Shown: positions 1 through 6,472, counted from the first letter of the stretch. The stretch: 7,705 nucleotides of DNA from Clostridia bacterium (GCA_017437165.1 JAFSBS010000455.1:1-7705); one strand, 5' to 3'. Program-made: numbers and translations. The notes: a model not told the origin generated them from the sequence alone.

Positions 1-550
1 CCAATAAATCAATAATCTTCGAGTAAATCTCCGACGGATTATTAAGGAAGTTCTCCCTTAATTGTTCAGCCTGTAAAATATCGCCCGCATAAAGAGAAAG
101 TGTTAAAAGATTTTCACCAAGACCATCTATTCTGAATGTTACTGTGTAACCACCTGTTTCAGTTTTTGTTATATCTACCTTTACTTCTCTTTCTGCTTTT
201 GCTCTTGCAAGAACTTTTAAAGCAGCATTTACAGAGCGTTCTCTTATTGATGGCGCTAATGTTGTTTCAAGAGTCTGAGCATTATCTTTACCCTCTTCTG
301 TTGTAGTAAGACAAGTCTCGTTCTGATAATCTTCTTCCTTGAGCATTTTCTGATTTAATAAATCGTCTATTGCCGCATTGGTATCGAAGAAATTAACAAG
401 CCCGTTTTCCTGAAGACAGTCACAGAGTTGCTTTCTTGACATTGGTTCTTTAACTCTTGAAAGCATATAACAAACAAGAATTTTTATCTCTAACATATTA
501 CGAAGACCGCCGAGAGCAATATCTCCTGCAAACGCATCAAATTCAACCAT
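1..550 (-). CDS. DUF4364 family protein, 3' end beyond window edge
   Basis: The minus-strand frame is open from an ATG at 548-550 to the left edge: 183 codons without a stop. The N-terminus reads MVEFDAFAGDIALGGLRN, followed by a helical stretch (EIKILVCYMLSRV, residues 21-33), a segment resembling a winged-helix unit (PMSRKQLCDCLQENGLVNFF, 36-55), and a more beta-like second half with TGGYTVTFRIDG at 132-143. This matches my recollection of DUF4364, a family of Clostridia with an N-terminal winged-helix-like region, so a DNA-binding or regulatory role is plausible but not shown. The start is supported by an AAGGGG ribosome binding site (559-564) 8 nt upstream. The gene has its own promoter and also lies 57 bp downstream of folC on the same strand with no terminator between, so read-through from valS-folC is possible. 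The visible length is probably most of the protein. Confidence 0.85.
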   Translation of the reverse strand, partial: MVEFDAFAGDIALGGLRNMLEIKILVCYMLSRVKEPMSRKQLCDCLQENGLVNFFDTNAAIDDLLNQKMLKEEDYQNETCLTTTEEGKDNAQTLETTLAPSIRERSVNAALKVLARAKAEREVKVDITKTETGGYTVTFRIDGLGENLLTLSLYAGDILQAEQLRENFLNNPSEIYSKIIDLL

Positions 551-586
551 TATGAACGCCCCTTTCTGCTAAATTTAATAGTAATA

Positions 587-615
587 ATTTTATCATAAAT
601 ATATTATTCAGTCAA
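587..615 (-). promoter_or_regulatory. sigma-A promoter of the DUF4364 gene
   Basis: On the minus strand the -35 box TTGACT (610-615) is followed by a 17-bp spacer and the -10 box TAAAAT (587-592), each matching 5 of 6 consensus bases. The predicted start is near 580, giving a leader of about 30 nt. The -35 box shares base 610 with the folC stop codon (608-610), so the promoter begins exactly where folC ends. Confidence 0.7.
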
Positions 616-1903
616 CTTTTTTAAAATGTTCTATAAGATTGCTTCTCACTTCACCCGCTAAATAAAGCGAGCCGACTACAAATAACATATCATTGTCTGT
701 AATCTTATTTTTAACAGTATCAACCGCAGAATTTGCATTGTCACAAACTATAATATTGTGACAATATTTTTTTGCAATTTCACCTAATTTTTCCGCTTTC
801 ATTGCTCTTGGATTTTCGGGTGTTACTGCTATAAATGTATCCGCCTTTGAAATCAGAGGTTTTAAAGAATTTTCAACATCCTTATCATTCATCATACCTG
901 CAATAACACAGAGTTTTTTGTTATTTTCAAAGCAATCTTTAACTGCATTATAAAAAGCCTTTGCACCATCTTCATTATGACCACCATCAAGAATTACCAA
1001 TGGTTTTTTACTTATAACCTCTACCCTTGCAGGAAGTACTGTTTTAATGATTCCGTTCTTTATATTTACATCTGTAATATTATAGCCTTTTTCTTTTAAA
1101 ACATTTACCGCTTCAATTACGATAGTCATATTCTGCACCTGATGTATGCCTGATAATGTTGTTCGGTACATTTGTTTTTTATAATTGAATTGCATTCCAA
1201 AAACGCTTTGTTCAGTTACTTCAACCTCACTCTGTTCCGGAATTATAAGTATGTTATTTCGTTCTTTGCAAATATCCTTAATTACTCGCAAAGCATTTTC
1301 GGGTTGATTGTATGCCGAAACAAGCGTACCACCCGACTTAATTGTACCACACTTTTCATACGCAATTTGTTCTATTTTGTCACCTAAAACAGCAGTGTGA
1401 TCCAAAGAAAGTGATGTTATCACATTTACAAGTGGTGTATCTATTACATTTGTAGCATCGAGTCTGCCACCCAACCCCACTTCTAAAACGAGTACATCAA
1501 CATTAAGTTTGGAAAAACACAAAAATGCTGTTGCTGTGAGTGCCTCAAATTCTGTAATTTGTAAGCCCTCTACTGACATTTTTTCTATTTCAGGCTTTAT
1601 AATTTCAACACATTCAGAGAACAAGTTTTCATCAACAGGGTTCCCGTTATACTGCACTCTTTCTAAAAAATGTGTTACATAAGGTGATGTATAAAGACCA
1701 ACGTTGTACCCGGCTTCAATTAAAATATTTGATATAGCAGTAGATGTTGAACCTTTACCATTAGTACCCGCAACGTGTACACATTTTATATTTTTATGTG
1801 GATTTCCTAAAATTTGCAACAAGGTATCCATCCTTGAAAGCCCCGGATGGATACCAAATTTTAGTAGAGAATGAATATACTCTAATGCATTATTGAATGT
1901 CAT
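608..1903 (-). CDS. folC: Bifunctional folylpolyglutamate synthase / dihydrofolate synthase
   Basis: This 431-residue cytoplasmic enzyme adds glutamate to folates with ATP, and in many bacteria also joins dihydropteroate to glutamate. Family motifs are present in order: HPGLSRM (19-25), the P-loop GTNGKGS (46-52), TEFEALTATAF (117-127), EVGLGGRLDATN (141-152), SLDHTAVLGD (166-175), and EKCGTIK (183-189), whose first lysine occupies the position that is carbamylated in characterised FolC. The C-terminal Mur-ligase-like domain has SGIHQVQN (251-258) and DGGHN (306-310), where the family usually has DGAHN. The length is typical. The ATG at 1901-1903 overlaps the valS stop in an ATGA arrangement and no strong ribosome binding site stands immediately before it, which suggests translational coupling to valS. 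Whether both activities are present cannot be read from the sequence. Confidence 0.96.
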   Translation of the reverse strand: MTFNNALEYIHSLLKFGIHPGLSRMDTLLQILGNPHKNIKCVHVAGTNGKGSTSTAISNILIEAGYNVGLYTSPYVTHFLERVQYNGNPVDENLFSECVEIIKPEIEKMSVEGLQITEFEALTATAFLCFSKLNVDVLVLEVGLGGRLDATNVIDTPLVNVITSLSLDHTAVLGDKIEQIAYEKCGTIKSGGTLVSAYNQPENALRVIKDICKERNNILIIPEQSEVEVTEQSVFGMQFNYKKQMYRTTLSGIHQVQNMTIVIEAVNVLKEKGYNITDVNIKNGIIKTVLPARVEVISKKPLVILDGGHNEDGAKAFYNAVKDCFENNKKLCVIAGMMNDKDVENSLKPLISKADTFIAVTPENPRAMKAEKLGEIAKKYCHNIIVCDNANSAVDTVKNKITDNDMLFVVGSLYLAGEVRSNLIEHFKKVD

Positions 1904-4602
1904 TGAAGTTTAGAAAGACTTTCCTGAAGCATAGCAATTTTTGCTTTATACTTTTCCTGTGATTCGCGTTGTGCTGCAACAACTTTTTCAGGTGCTTTTG
2001 CCATAAAGCCAGGGTTATTGAGTTTGTTTTCAACAAACTCTAAATCCTTTTTAACTGCTTCTAATTCTTTATTAAGTCTTGCTTTTTCAGCCTCAAAATC
2101 AACAAGTTCATTAAGTGGAATATAAATTCTTGCTGCTTCTGTAATAACTGAAACTGCGCCCTCAATTTCCTGCTCGTATTTTTCTTCCACATCAACTTCT
2201 GAAGCAGATGCAAGTCTTGTGAAGAATGCAGAGCCGTTTTTAAAGTCTTCAGCATATTTTGTCTCAATATAAAGTTTTGCTTTCTTTGATGGTGGAACAT
2301 TCATTTCTGCACGGCGGTTACGAATAGCCTTAATTGCAGTCATAATACGTTCCATTGCTTCAACTTCTACTGTGAAGTTAAGCGCTTCATCATATTTGCA
2401 CCAAGGTGAAAGCATAATTGTTTCGCCTTCGTGTGGAAGTGCTTGCCAGATTTCTTCTGTAATGAACGGCATAAATGGATGAAGCAATTTAAGTGTATTT
2501 GACATAACATAAACTAAAACTGCTTTTACTGTCTTTTTAGCTTCCCGGTCTTCACCATTAAGACGGATTTTTGCAATTTCAATATACCAGTCACAGAATA
2601 CATCCCATATAAAGTCGTAAAGATTTTGTACCGCAATACCTAACTCAAAGTTATTGAGTGAGTTTGTAACTGTTTTTACAAGGTCATTGAATGCACTTAA
2701 AATCCATTTATCTTCTGTTGCAAGATTTTCCGGAATATATGGTGCCGGTTCTTCATCATCAAGATTCATAAGAATGAAACGATTAGCGTTCCAGAGCTTA
2801 TTAGCAAAGTTACGACTTGCCTCAATCTTTTCATCAGAGAAACGCATATCGTTACCCGGGCTGTTACCTGTTGCGAGGGCAAATCTCAAAGCATCTGCAC
2901 CGAAAGTATCGATAATCTCAAGTGGGTCAATACCATTACCTAATGATTTTGACATTTTTCTACCCTGCGCATCACGAACAAGACCGTGAATAAGAACAGT
3001 ATTAAATGGTGCTTTGCCTGTATATTCTAATGCAGAGAAAATCATACGGCTAACCCAGAAACCGATAATATCGTAACCGGTAACGAGTGTATTTGTTGGA
3101 TAATAATGGCGTAAATCTTCTGTATCTTCAGGCCAACCAAGTGTCGAGAATGGCCAGAGAGCAGAACTGAACCATGTATCAAGTGTGTCTTCATCCTGTT
3201 TAAGATTTGTGCTACCACACTTTGAACATTTCTCTACAGATTCTCTTGAAACATCCATATTTCCACAATCTTCACAGTACCATGCAGGAATTCTGTGACC
3301 CCACCATAACTGACGGGAAATACACCAGTCACGAGTACCACGCATCCAGTTAAGGTAGTTTATGGTAAATCTTTCAGGAACGAAAGTAATTTCACCTTTT
3401 TCTACAGATTCAATTGCAGGCTCTGCAAGTGGAACCATACGAACAAACCATTGTTTAGAAACCATTGGCTCAATTGTTGAGTGACAACGGTAACAAGTAC
3501 CAACCTCGTGCTTTAATGGTTCAATTTCTTTAATATAGCCGCCAGCCTTTAAATCTTCAAGAATAGCTTTACGTGCTTCTAAGGTTGTCATACCTGCGTA
3601 TTTGCCACAGTCAAGAACCTCCGGTTCATCTGCTGCCGCTTTACCACTTTTAATAAGTTCATCTGCAATACGCTTGTCTTCGGCACCTGTGAGATGACCG
3701 TCGTATGTGAATGTACGAACTACAGGTAAGTTGTTGCGTTTACCAACTTCAAAGTCATTAGGGTCGTGAGCAGGAGTAATTTTAACTACACCTGTACCCT
3801 TTGTCATATCTGCGTGTTCATCGCAAACAATAGGAATTTCTTTATTTAACAATGGAAGAATTACATGGCAACCGTGAAGATGCTTATAGCGTTCATCTGC
3901 TGCATTTATTGCTACCGCAGTATCACCAAGCATTGTTTCAGGACGTGTTGTTGCAAGTTCTAACTTTTCGCCTGTTTCTTTAACTGTATATAAAAGGTGC
4001 CAGAAGTTACCATCTTTTTCTTCATACTCAACTTCTGCGTCAGAAATTGATGTATTACAGCAAGGGCACCAGTTAACCATACGATTACCGCGATAGATAA
4101 GGTCTTTCTCGTAAAGACGGCAGAAAACCTCGTTAACCGCTTTGTTACAACCTTCATCAAGTGTGAAGCGTTCTCTGTCCCAGTCACAAGAAGAACCCAT
4201 TTTCTTTAACTGTTCAACAATTCTGCCACCGTATTGTGCTTTCCAGTCCCAAGCTCTTTCAAGGAACTTTTCTCTGCCAAGGTCTTCTTTTGTGATACCC
4301 TCTTTACGCATTGCTTCAACAATTTTTGCCTCTGTTGCAATTGAAGCGTGGTCAGTACCGGGAAGCCATAATGTATCGTAGCCAGACATTCTCTTCCAAC
4401 GGATAAGAATATCTTGCAAAGTATTGTCGAGAGCATGGCCCATATGAAGTTGACCTGTAATGTTCGGTGGTGGAATAACTATTGTATAAGTTTCTTTACC
4501 TTCCTCGCGTTTTGCGTGAAAGTATTTACCATCAAGCCAAGTTTTATAAATACGATCCTCAACATTTTTCGGGTCGTATTGTTTTGCGAGTTCTTTTTTC
4601 AA
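1900..4602 (-). CDS. valS: Valyl-tRNA synthetase (TTG start)
   Basis: This class I aminoacyl-tRNA synthetase charges tRNA-Val in the cytoplasm. It has 900 residues, the normal length. The catalytic signatures are HMGH (53-56, within PPNITGQLHMGH) and KMSKS (549-553). The CP1 editing domain, which clears mischarged threonine, shows ATTRPETMLGD (217-227) and HDPNDFE (279-285). Cysteine pairs typical of zinc knuckles lie at 179/182, 370/373, 443/446 and 459/462. The motif DWCISRQLWWGHRIPAWYC (425-443) is a ValS hallmark. The charged C-terminal region from about residue 830 is the usual tRNA-binding coiled coil. The start codon is TTG (4600-4602). It is chosen because a strong AAGGAGG site lies 8 nt upstream, the protein start MKKELAKQYDP fits the family, and no in-frame ATG lies between that site and the TTG. 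Its stop overlaps the folC start by four bases. Confidence 0.98.
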   Translation of the reverse strand: MKKELAKQYDPKNVEDRIYKTWLDGKYFHAKREEGKETYTIVIPPPNITGQLHMGHALDNTLQDILIRWKRMSGYDTLWLPGTDHASIATEAKIVEAMRKEGITKEDLGREKFLERAWDWKAQYGGRIVEQLKKMGSSCDWDRERFTLDEGCNKAVNEVFCRLYEKDLIYRGNRMVNWCPCCNTSISDAEVEYEEKDGNFWHLLYTVKETGEKLELATTRPETMLGDTAVAINAADERYKHLHGCHVILPLLNKEIPIVCDEHADMTKGTGVVKITPAHDPNDFEVGKRNNLPVVRTFTYDGHLTGAEDKRIADELIKSGKAAADEPEVLDCGKYAGMTTLEARKAILEDLKAGGYIKEIEPLKHEVGTCYRCHSTIEPMVSKQWFVRMVPLAEPAIESVEKGEITFVPERFTINYLNWMRGTRDWCISRQLWWGHRIPAWYCEDCGNMDVSRESVEKCSKCGSTNLKQDEDTLDTWFSSALWPFSTLGWPEDTEDLRHYYPTNTLVTGYDIIGFWVSRMIFSALEYTGKAPFNTVLIHGLVRDAQGRKMSKSLGNGIDPLEIIDTFGADALRFALATGNSPGNDMRFSDEKIEASRNFANKLWNANRFILMNLDDEEPAPYIPENLATEDKWILSAFNDLVKTVTNSLNNFELGIAVQNLYDFIWDVFCDWYIEIAKIRLNGEDREAKKTVKAVLVYVMSNTLKLLHPFMPFITEEIWQALPHEGETIMLSPWCKYDEALNFTVEVEAMERIMTAIKAIRNRRAEMNVPPSKKAKLYIETKYAEDFKNGSAFFTRLASASEVDVEEKYEQEIEGAVSVITEAARIYIPLNELVDFEAEKARLNKELEAVKKDLEFVENKLNNPGFMAKAPEKVVAAQRESQEKYKAKIAMLQESLSKLQ

Positions 4603-4610
4603 AAGAAACT

Positions 4611-4617
4611 CCTCCTT
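4611..4617 (-). promoter_or_regulatory. Ribosome binding site that fixes the valS TTG start
   Basis: AAGGAGG on the minus strand lies 8 nt before the TTG at 4600-4602. Its near-perfect match to the 16S anti-Shine-Dalgarno sequence supports the non-ATG start. Confidence 0.88.
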
Positions 4618-4644
4618 ATAATTATAATAAATTAAATTCTACTA

Positions 4645-4673
4645 ATTATCCCATATAAGTAAGAAATTGTCAA
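4645..4673 (-). promoter_or_regulatory. sigma-A promoter of valS-folC
   Basis: On the minus strand a perfect -35 box TTGACA (4668-4673) is followed by a 17-bp spacer and GATAAT (4645-4650, 5 of 6). The predicted start is near 4638, leaving a leader of about 35 nt before valS. That is too short for a T-box or other riboswitch. The promoter begins directly after the terminator of the preceding gene. Confidence 0.78.
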
Positions 4674-4674
4674 T

Positions 4675-4723
4675 AAAAAATATCGTTTTAGCAAGAAGAA
4701 ATTGCGCTAAAACGATATTTTTT
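4675..4723 (-). terminator. Intrinsic terminator of the tandem membrane-protein unit
   Basis: A perfect 18-bp inverted repeat (arms 4675-4692 and 4706-4723, core ATATCGTTTTAGC) encloses a 13-nt loop. Read on the minus strand, the A-run lies at its start and a T6 run ends it. Its first base is the last base of the TAA stop codon (4723-4725) of the 168-residue gene. It separates this unit from the valS promoter two bases further on. The symmetric A/T runs would also allow termination on the plus strand, but no plus-strand gene points here. Confidence 0.88.
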
Positions 4724-5229
4724 TAAATTGTCCAATAAACACAATAGTATAAATGTGTCTTAGTATCATAAATATGAATTGTTGTCTGAGTTGAATAATC
4801 ATCCGGACCAAAAATCAATTTGTAATCATTATAAATTTTTTCATCATTACAATTATAATAAACAACATAACAATTCTGAAAATCAATATTAAACGGAAGA
4901 AAACCGGTTGAATACTCTTTTATATAATATATATCTTCTTCTGTAGCTTCAACCCATTTACCGCTTTTTATATCTTCTGTAACAAGAAGTTGTTCTTCTT
5001 CGTTAAGTTTAAAAATCCAATGCGCGTAACTATCTATACCTATAAATCTCTGCTTATATTCCCTTGGTACTCCTGTTGGTGTATAAATACAATATTCTGA
5101 AACATCACTTTCATCTAATCGCCCGACACAAACCCTGAAAACTAAATTTAATCCACTAACCACAGTAATTATTACGAGTATTGCTATAAATAATTTTTCG
5201 ACTATTTTATTTCTAAAAACTTTTCCCAT
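4723..5229 (-). CDS. Hypothetical protein with one N-terminal membrane anchor, intact tandem paralogue
   Basis: I do not recognise a named family. The 168-residue product has a basic start (MGKVFRNK), one hydrophobic segment at about 11-33, and then a soluble, acidic, aromatic-rich domain. A short positive N-terminus before the membrane segment suggests the domain faces outward, but this is inference. It is paralogous to the broken gene just upstream: shared elements include YTPTGVP (49-55), EY, ID, a W near 71, LN (75-76), IKSGKW (87-92) and YDTKTHLYYC (154-163). Cysteines in the outer domain (47, 120, 127, 163) could form disulfides. The ATG (5227-5229) lies one base after the natural stop of the upstream paralogue, with GGAG (5238-5241) 8 nt before it inside that gene. 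No promoter of its own is evident, so it is probably translated from the same message. The gene ends in the stem of a terminator. Confidence 0.8.
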   Translation of the reverse strand: MGKVFRNKIVEKLFIAILVIITVVSGLNLVFRVCVGRLDESDVSEYCIYTPTGVPREYKQRFIGIDSYAHWIFKLNEEEQLLVTEDIKSGKWVEATEEDIYYIKEYSTGFLPFNIDFQNCYVVYYNCNDEKIYNDYKLIFGPDDYSTQTTIHIYDTKTHLYYCVYWTI

Positions 5230-5230
5230 T

Positions 5231-5692
5231 TTACATACTCCAATCTATACAGTAATAATAATGTGTTACCATATCATAAAAATAAATAATACATGGACTC
5301 GGGTAATTTTCGGTATCTATGACTTTTACAAAACATTCGTTACGAACATCGTAACAACAGGTATAGCACTCGCTTTCTTCTTCGGGTTCCTGTTCAACCC
5401 CAAACTTCCATAAAATACTGTAACTTCCAGGAAGCCAACATCCAGATTTTAAATCTTCTTCAATTTCTTTTTATTCTGATTTATTAAGTTCATAAACCCA
5501 ATACTCAAATGTATCTATACTCAATTCATTATGATATTCGTCTGGGATACCACTCGGTGTATAAACACCTGTTTCTGAAACATAGCTGTTTTTAATATTC
5601 TCATATTTTGCTTTAAAAATAATAGTCCAAATCCCCAAAAAAACAACTATTATAAGAAAAACAGCTAATACTTTTTTACGCTTTTTATTCAT
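5231..5692 (-). pseudogene. Tandem paralogue of the 168-residue membrane-anchored protein, interrupted by one in-frame TAA
   Basis: Translation from the ATG at 5690-5692 gives 73 residues (MNKKRKKVLAVFLIIVVFLG..., membrane segment about 8-27, then YTPSGIPDEY) and then TAA at 5471-5473. The same frame continues for another 79 codons without a stop, through EEDLKSGCW and YDMVTHYYYCIDW, to a TAA at 5231-5233. Both halves align along their length with the intact neighbour, and the TAA falls in the column where the neighbour has a glutamine codon (CAA, residue 80). A single substitution explains the break. The start at 5692 is preferred over an upstream in-frame ATG at 5708-5710 because AAGGAG lies 7 nt before it. 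The restored protein would be 153 residues, about the neighbour's size, with seven cysteines after the break. A base-calling error or stop read-through are alternatives. As written, only a 73-residue membrane stub is made. Confidence 0.8.
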
Positions 5693-5699
5693 TAAGATT

Positions 5700-5705
5700 C
5701 TCCTT
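5700..5705 (-). promoter_or_regulatory. Ribosome binding site deciding the start of the broken paralogue
   Basis: AAGGAG on the minus strand lies 7 nt before the ATG at 5690-5692. It overlaps the beginning of the longer reading frame that starts at 5710, so the shorter start is the real one. Confidence 0.75.
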
Positions 5706-5723
5706 ATCATCTGGAATAATTAC

Positions 5724-5752
5724 ACTATAGTCACAATTTTATCGTTTGTCAA
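5724..5752 (-). promoter_or_regulatory. sigma-A promoter of the tandem paralogue unit
   Basis: On the minus strand a perfect TTGACA (5747-5752) and TATAGT (5724-5729, 5 of 6) are separated by 17 bp. The predicted start is near 5717, about 25 nt before the first gene. One copy of a 13-bp direct repeat (5737-5749) covers the end of the -35 box and part of the spacer, so a protein bound there would touch RNA polymerase. Confidence 0.72.
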
Positions 5753-5770
5753 TAAATTTTTATCGTTTGT
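5737..5770 (+). repeat. Two exact 13-bp direct repeats, 21 bp apart: candidate operator
   Basis: TTTTATCGTTTGT occurs at 5737-5749 and again at 5758-5770. The 21-bp period equals two helical turns, placing both copies on one face of the DNA. The ATCGTTTGT cores (5741-5749 and 5762-5770) are separated by 12 bp. One copy overlaps the -35 box of the minus-strand promoter and the other lies just upstream of it. An inverted core, AACGAT, lies at 5794-5799. No regulator gene is seen in the window, so the binding protein is unknown. Confidence 0.5.
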
Positions 5771-5813
5771 TACAAAATTGTAATAAATAAATTAACGATA
5801 ATTTCAATACACC

Positions 5814-5842
5814 TTGATTTTTTTAAAATAATGATATATAAT
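5814..5842 (+). promoter_or_regulatory. sigma-A promoter of the DUF4234-type gene
   Basis: TTGATT (5814-5819) and a perfect TATAAT (5837-5842) are separated by 17 bp. The predicted start is near 5849, with a leader of about 43 nt. It diverges from the promoter at 5724-5752, with a 61-bp AT-rich stretch between the two -35 boxes. Confidence 0.75.
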
Positions 5843-5891
5843 GGTTTTCAGTTACTAAATATTGTAAAATGTATTTAAAAGGGGTTTTATT

Positions 5892-6362
5892 ATGGACGCA
5901 AGAATTCCTAAAAAAAGTGTATTTAAGTTCTTTTTATTATCAATTATTACACTCGGTATTTATGCAATTGTTTTCTGGCATAAGTTAGGTAGAAATGTTA
6001 ATGCTCTTTGTGAAGGCGACGGCAAGAAAACTATGAAATATGGTTTTGCATTCTTCTTAAGTGTCATTACATTTGGTATTTACGGAATTATATGGAAAGT
6101 AAAACTTGCTGAAAGACTTAAGGTTAATGCAGAACGATATGAACTTATGATTCCTGAAGGCGGAACAGAAATCGCTCTTTTCAGCACGTTAGGTCTTATC
6201 GCTCTCGGTGCCGGTATTCCGATTTCAAGTTTTATTATCATTAAAAACTATAATATGATAGCAAATGCTTTTAATGCATATAACGACCTCCCTGAACCTG
6301 AAGAAGAATATGTAGATTTATTCAGAGAAGATGAAGTTTTAGATTTAGATGCTGAAGAATAA
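5892..6362 (+). CDS. DUF4234-type small membrane protein
   Basis: This 156-residue protein has three hydrophobic segments, at about 11-29, 51-69 and 94-118. The first two are copies of one unit: LLSIITLGIYAIVFW (15-29) and FLSVITFGIYGIIWK (55-69), each followed by a basic stretch ending in an asparagine-rich helix (NVNAL, LKVNAE). The third segment ends in IIIKNYNMIANAFNAYN and looks like a degenerate third unit. This repeated (L/I)xTxGIYxxxW pattern is the signature I associate with DUF4234, a membrane family of unknown function. The last 24 residues are strongly acidic (PEPEEEY to DLDAEE) and should be cytoplasmic if the tail is soluble. The start at 5892 has AAAAGGGG 7 nt upstream (5877-5884). 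The gene is monocistronic, with its own promoter and a strong terminator directly after the stop. Confidence 0.82.
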   Translation: MDARIPKKSVFKFFLLSIITLGIYAIVFWHKLGRNVNALCEGDGKKTMKYGFAFFLSVITFGIYGIIWKVKLAERLKVNAERYELMIPEGGTEIALFSTLGLIALGAGIPISSFIIIKNYNMIANAFNAYNDLPEPEEEYVDLFREDEVLDLDAEE

Positions 6363-6392
6363 AAAAAGCTCCCGAGAAATCGGGAGCTTTTT
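6363..6392 (+). terminator. Intrinsic terminator of the DUF4234-type gene
   Basis: A perfect 13-bp stem (6363-6375 and 6380-6392, core GCTCCCGA/TCGGGAGC) is closed by a GAAA tetraloop (6376-6379) and ends in T5. It begins on the base after the TAA stop (6360-6362). Confidence 0.94.
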
Positions 6393-6440
6393 CATTCAGT
6401 TGCAAGTATGCAAGTTACAAGTATTCCTCTCTTGTCCACT

Positions 6441-6472
6441 AAAAAATCCGTTGCTTTCGCAACGGATTTTTT
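6441..6472 (-). terminator. Intrinsic terminator of the zinc-ribbon membrane protein gene
   Basis: A perfect 14-bp stem (6441-6454 and 6459-6472, core ATCCGTTGC) has a loop that reads GAAA on the minus strand and a T6 run at the minus-strand end. It lies 3 bp beyond the stop codon (6476-6478) of the gene it serves. The loop orientation (GNRA only on this strand) assigns it to the minus strand. Confidence 0.92.

Noticed and set aside
1172..1387. Plus-strand open frame of 71 codons inside folC
   Set aside because: It lies entirely opposite a well-supported enzyme gene, has no recognisable ribosome binding site or family, and is a shadow frame.
2654..2989. Plus-strand open frame of 111 codons opposite valS
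   Set aside because: valS is complete with all motifs across this stretch. The plus-strand frame is antisense to conserved coding sequence and has no promoter that I could see.
4603..4722. T-box or other riboswitch upstream of valS
   Set aside because: The space between promoter and start is only about 35 nt and holds no T-box-like motif. The one hairpin present lies upstream of the promoter and terminates the preceding gene.
5693..5710. Longer start (MIRRILM...) for the broken paralogue
   Set aside because: The added codons are made of the ribosome binding site itself (AAGGAG at 5700-5705), and no such site precedes 5710.
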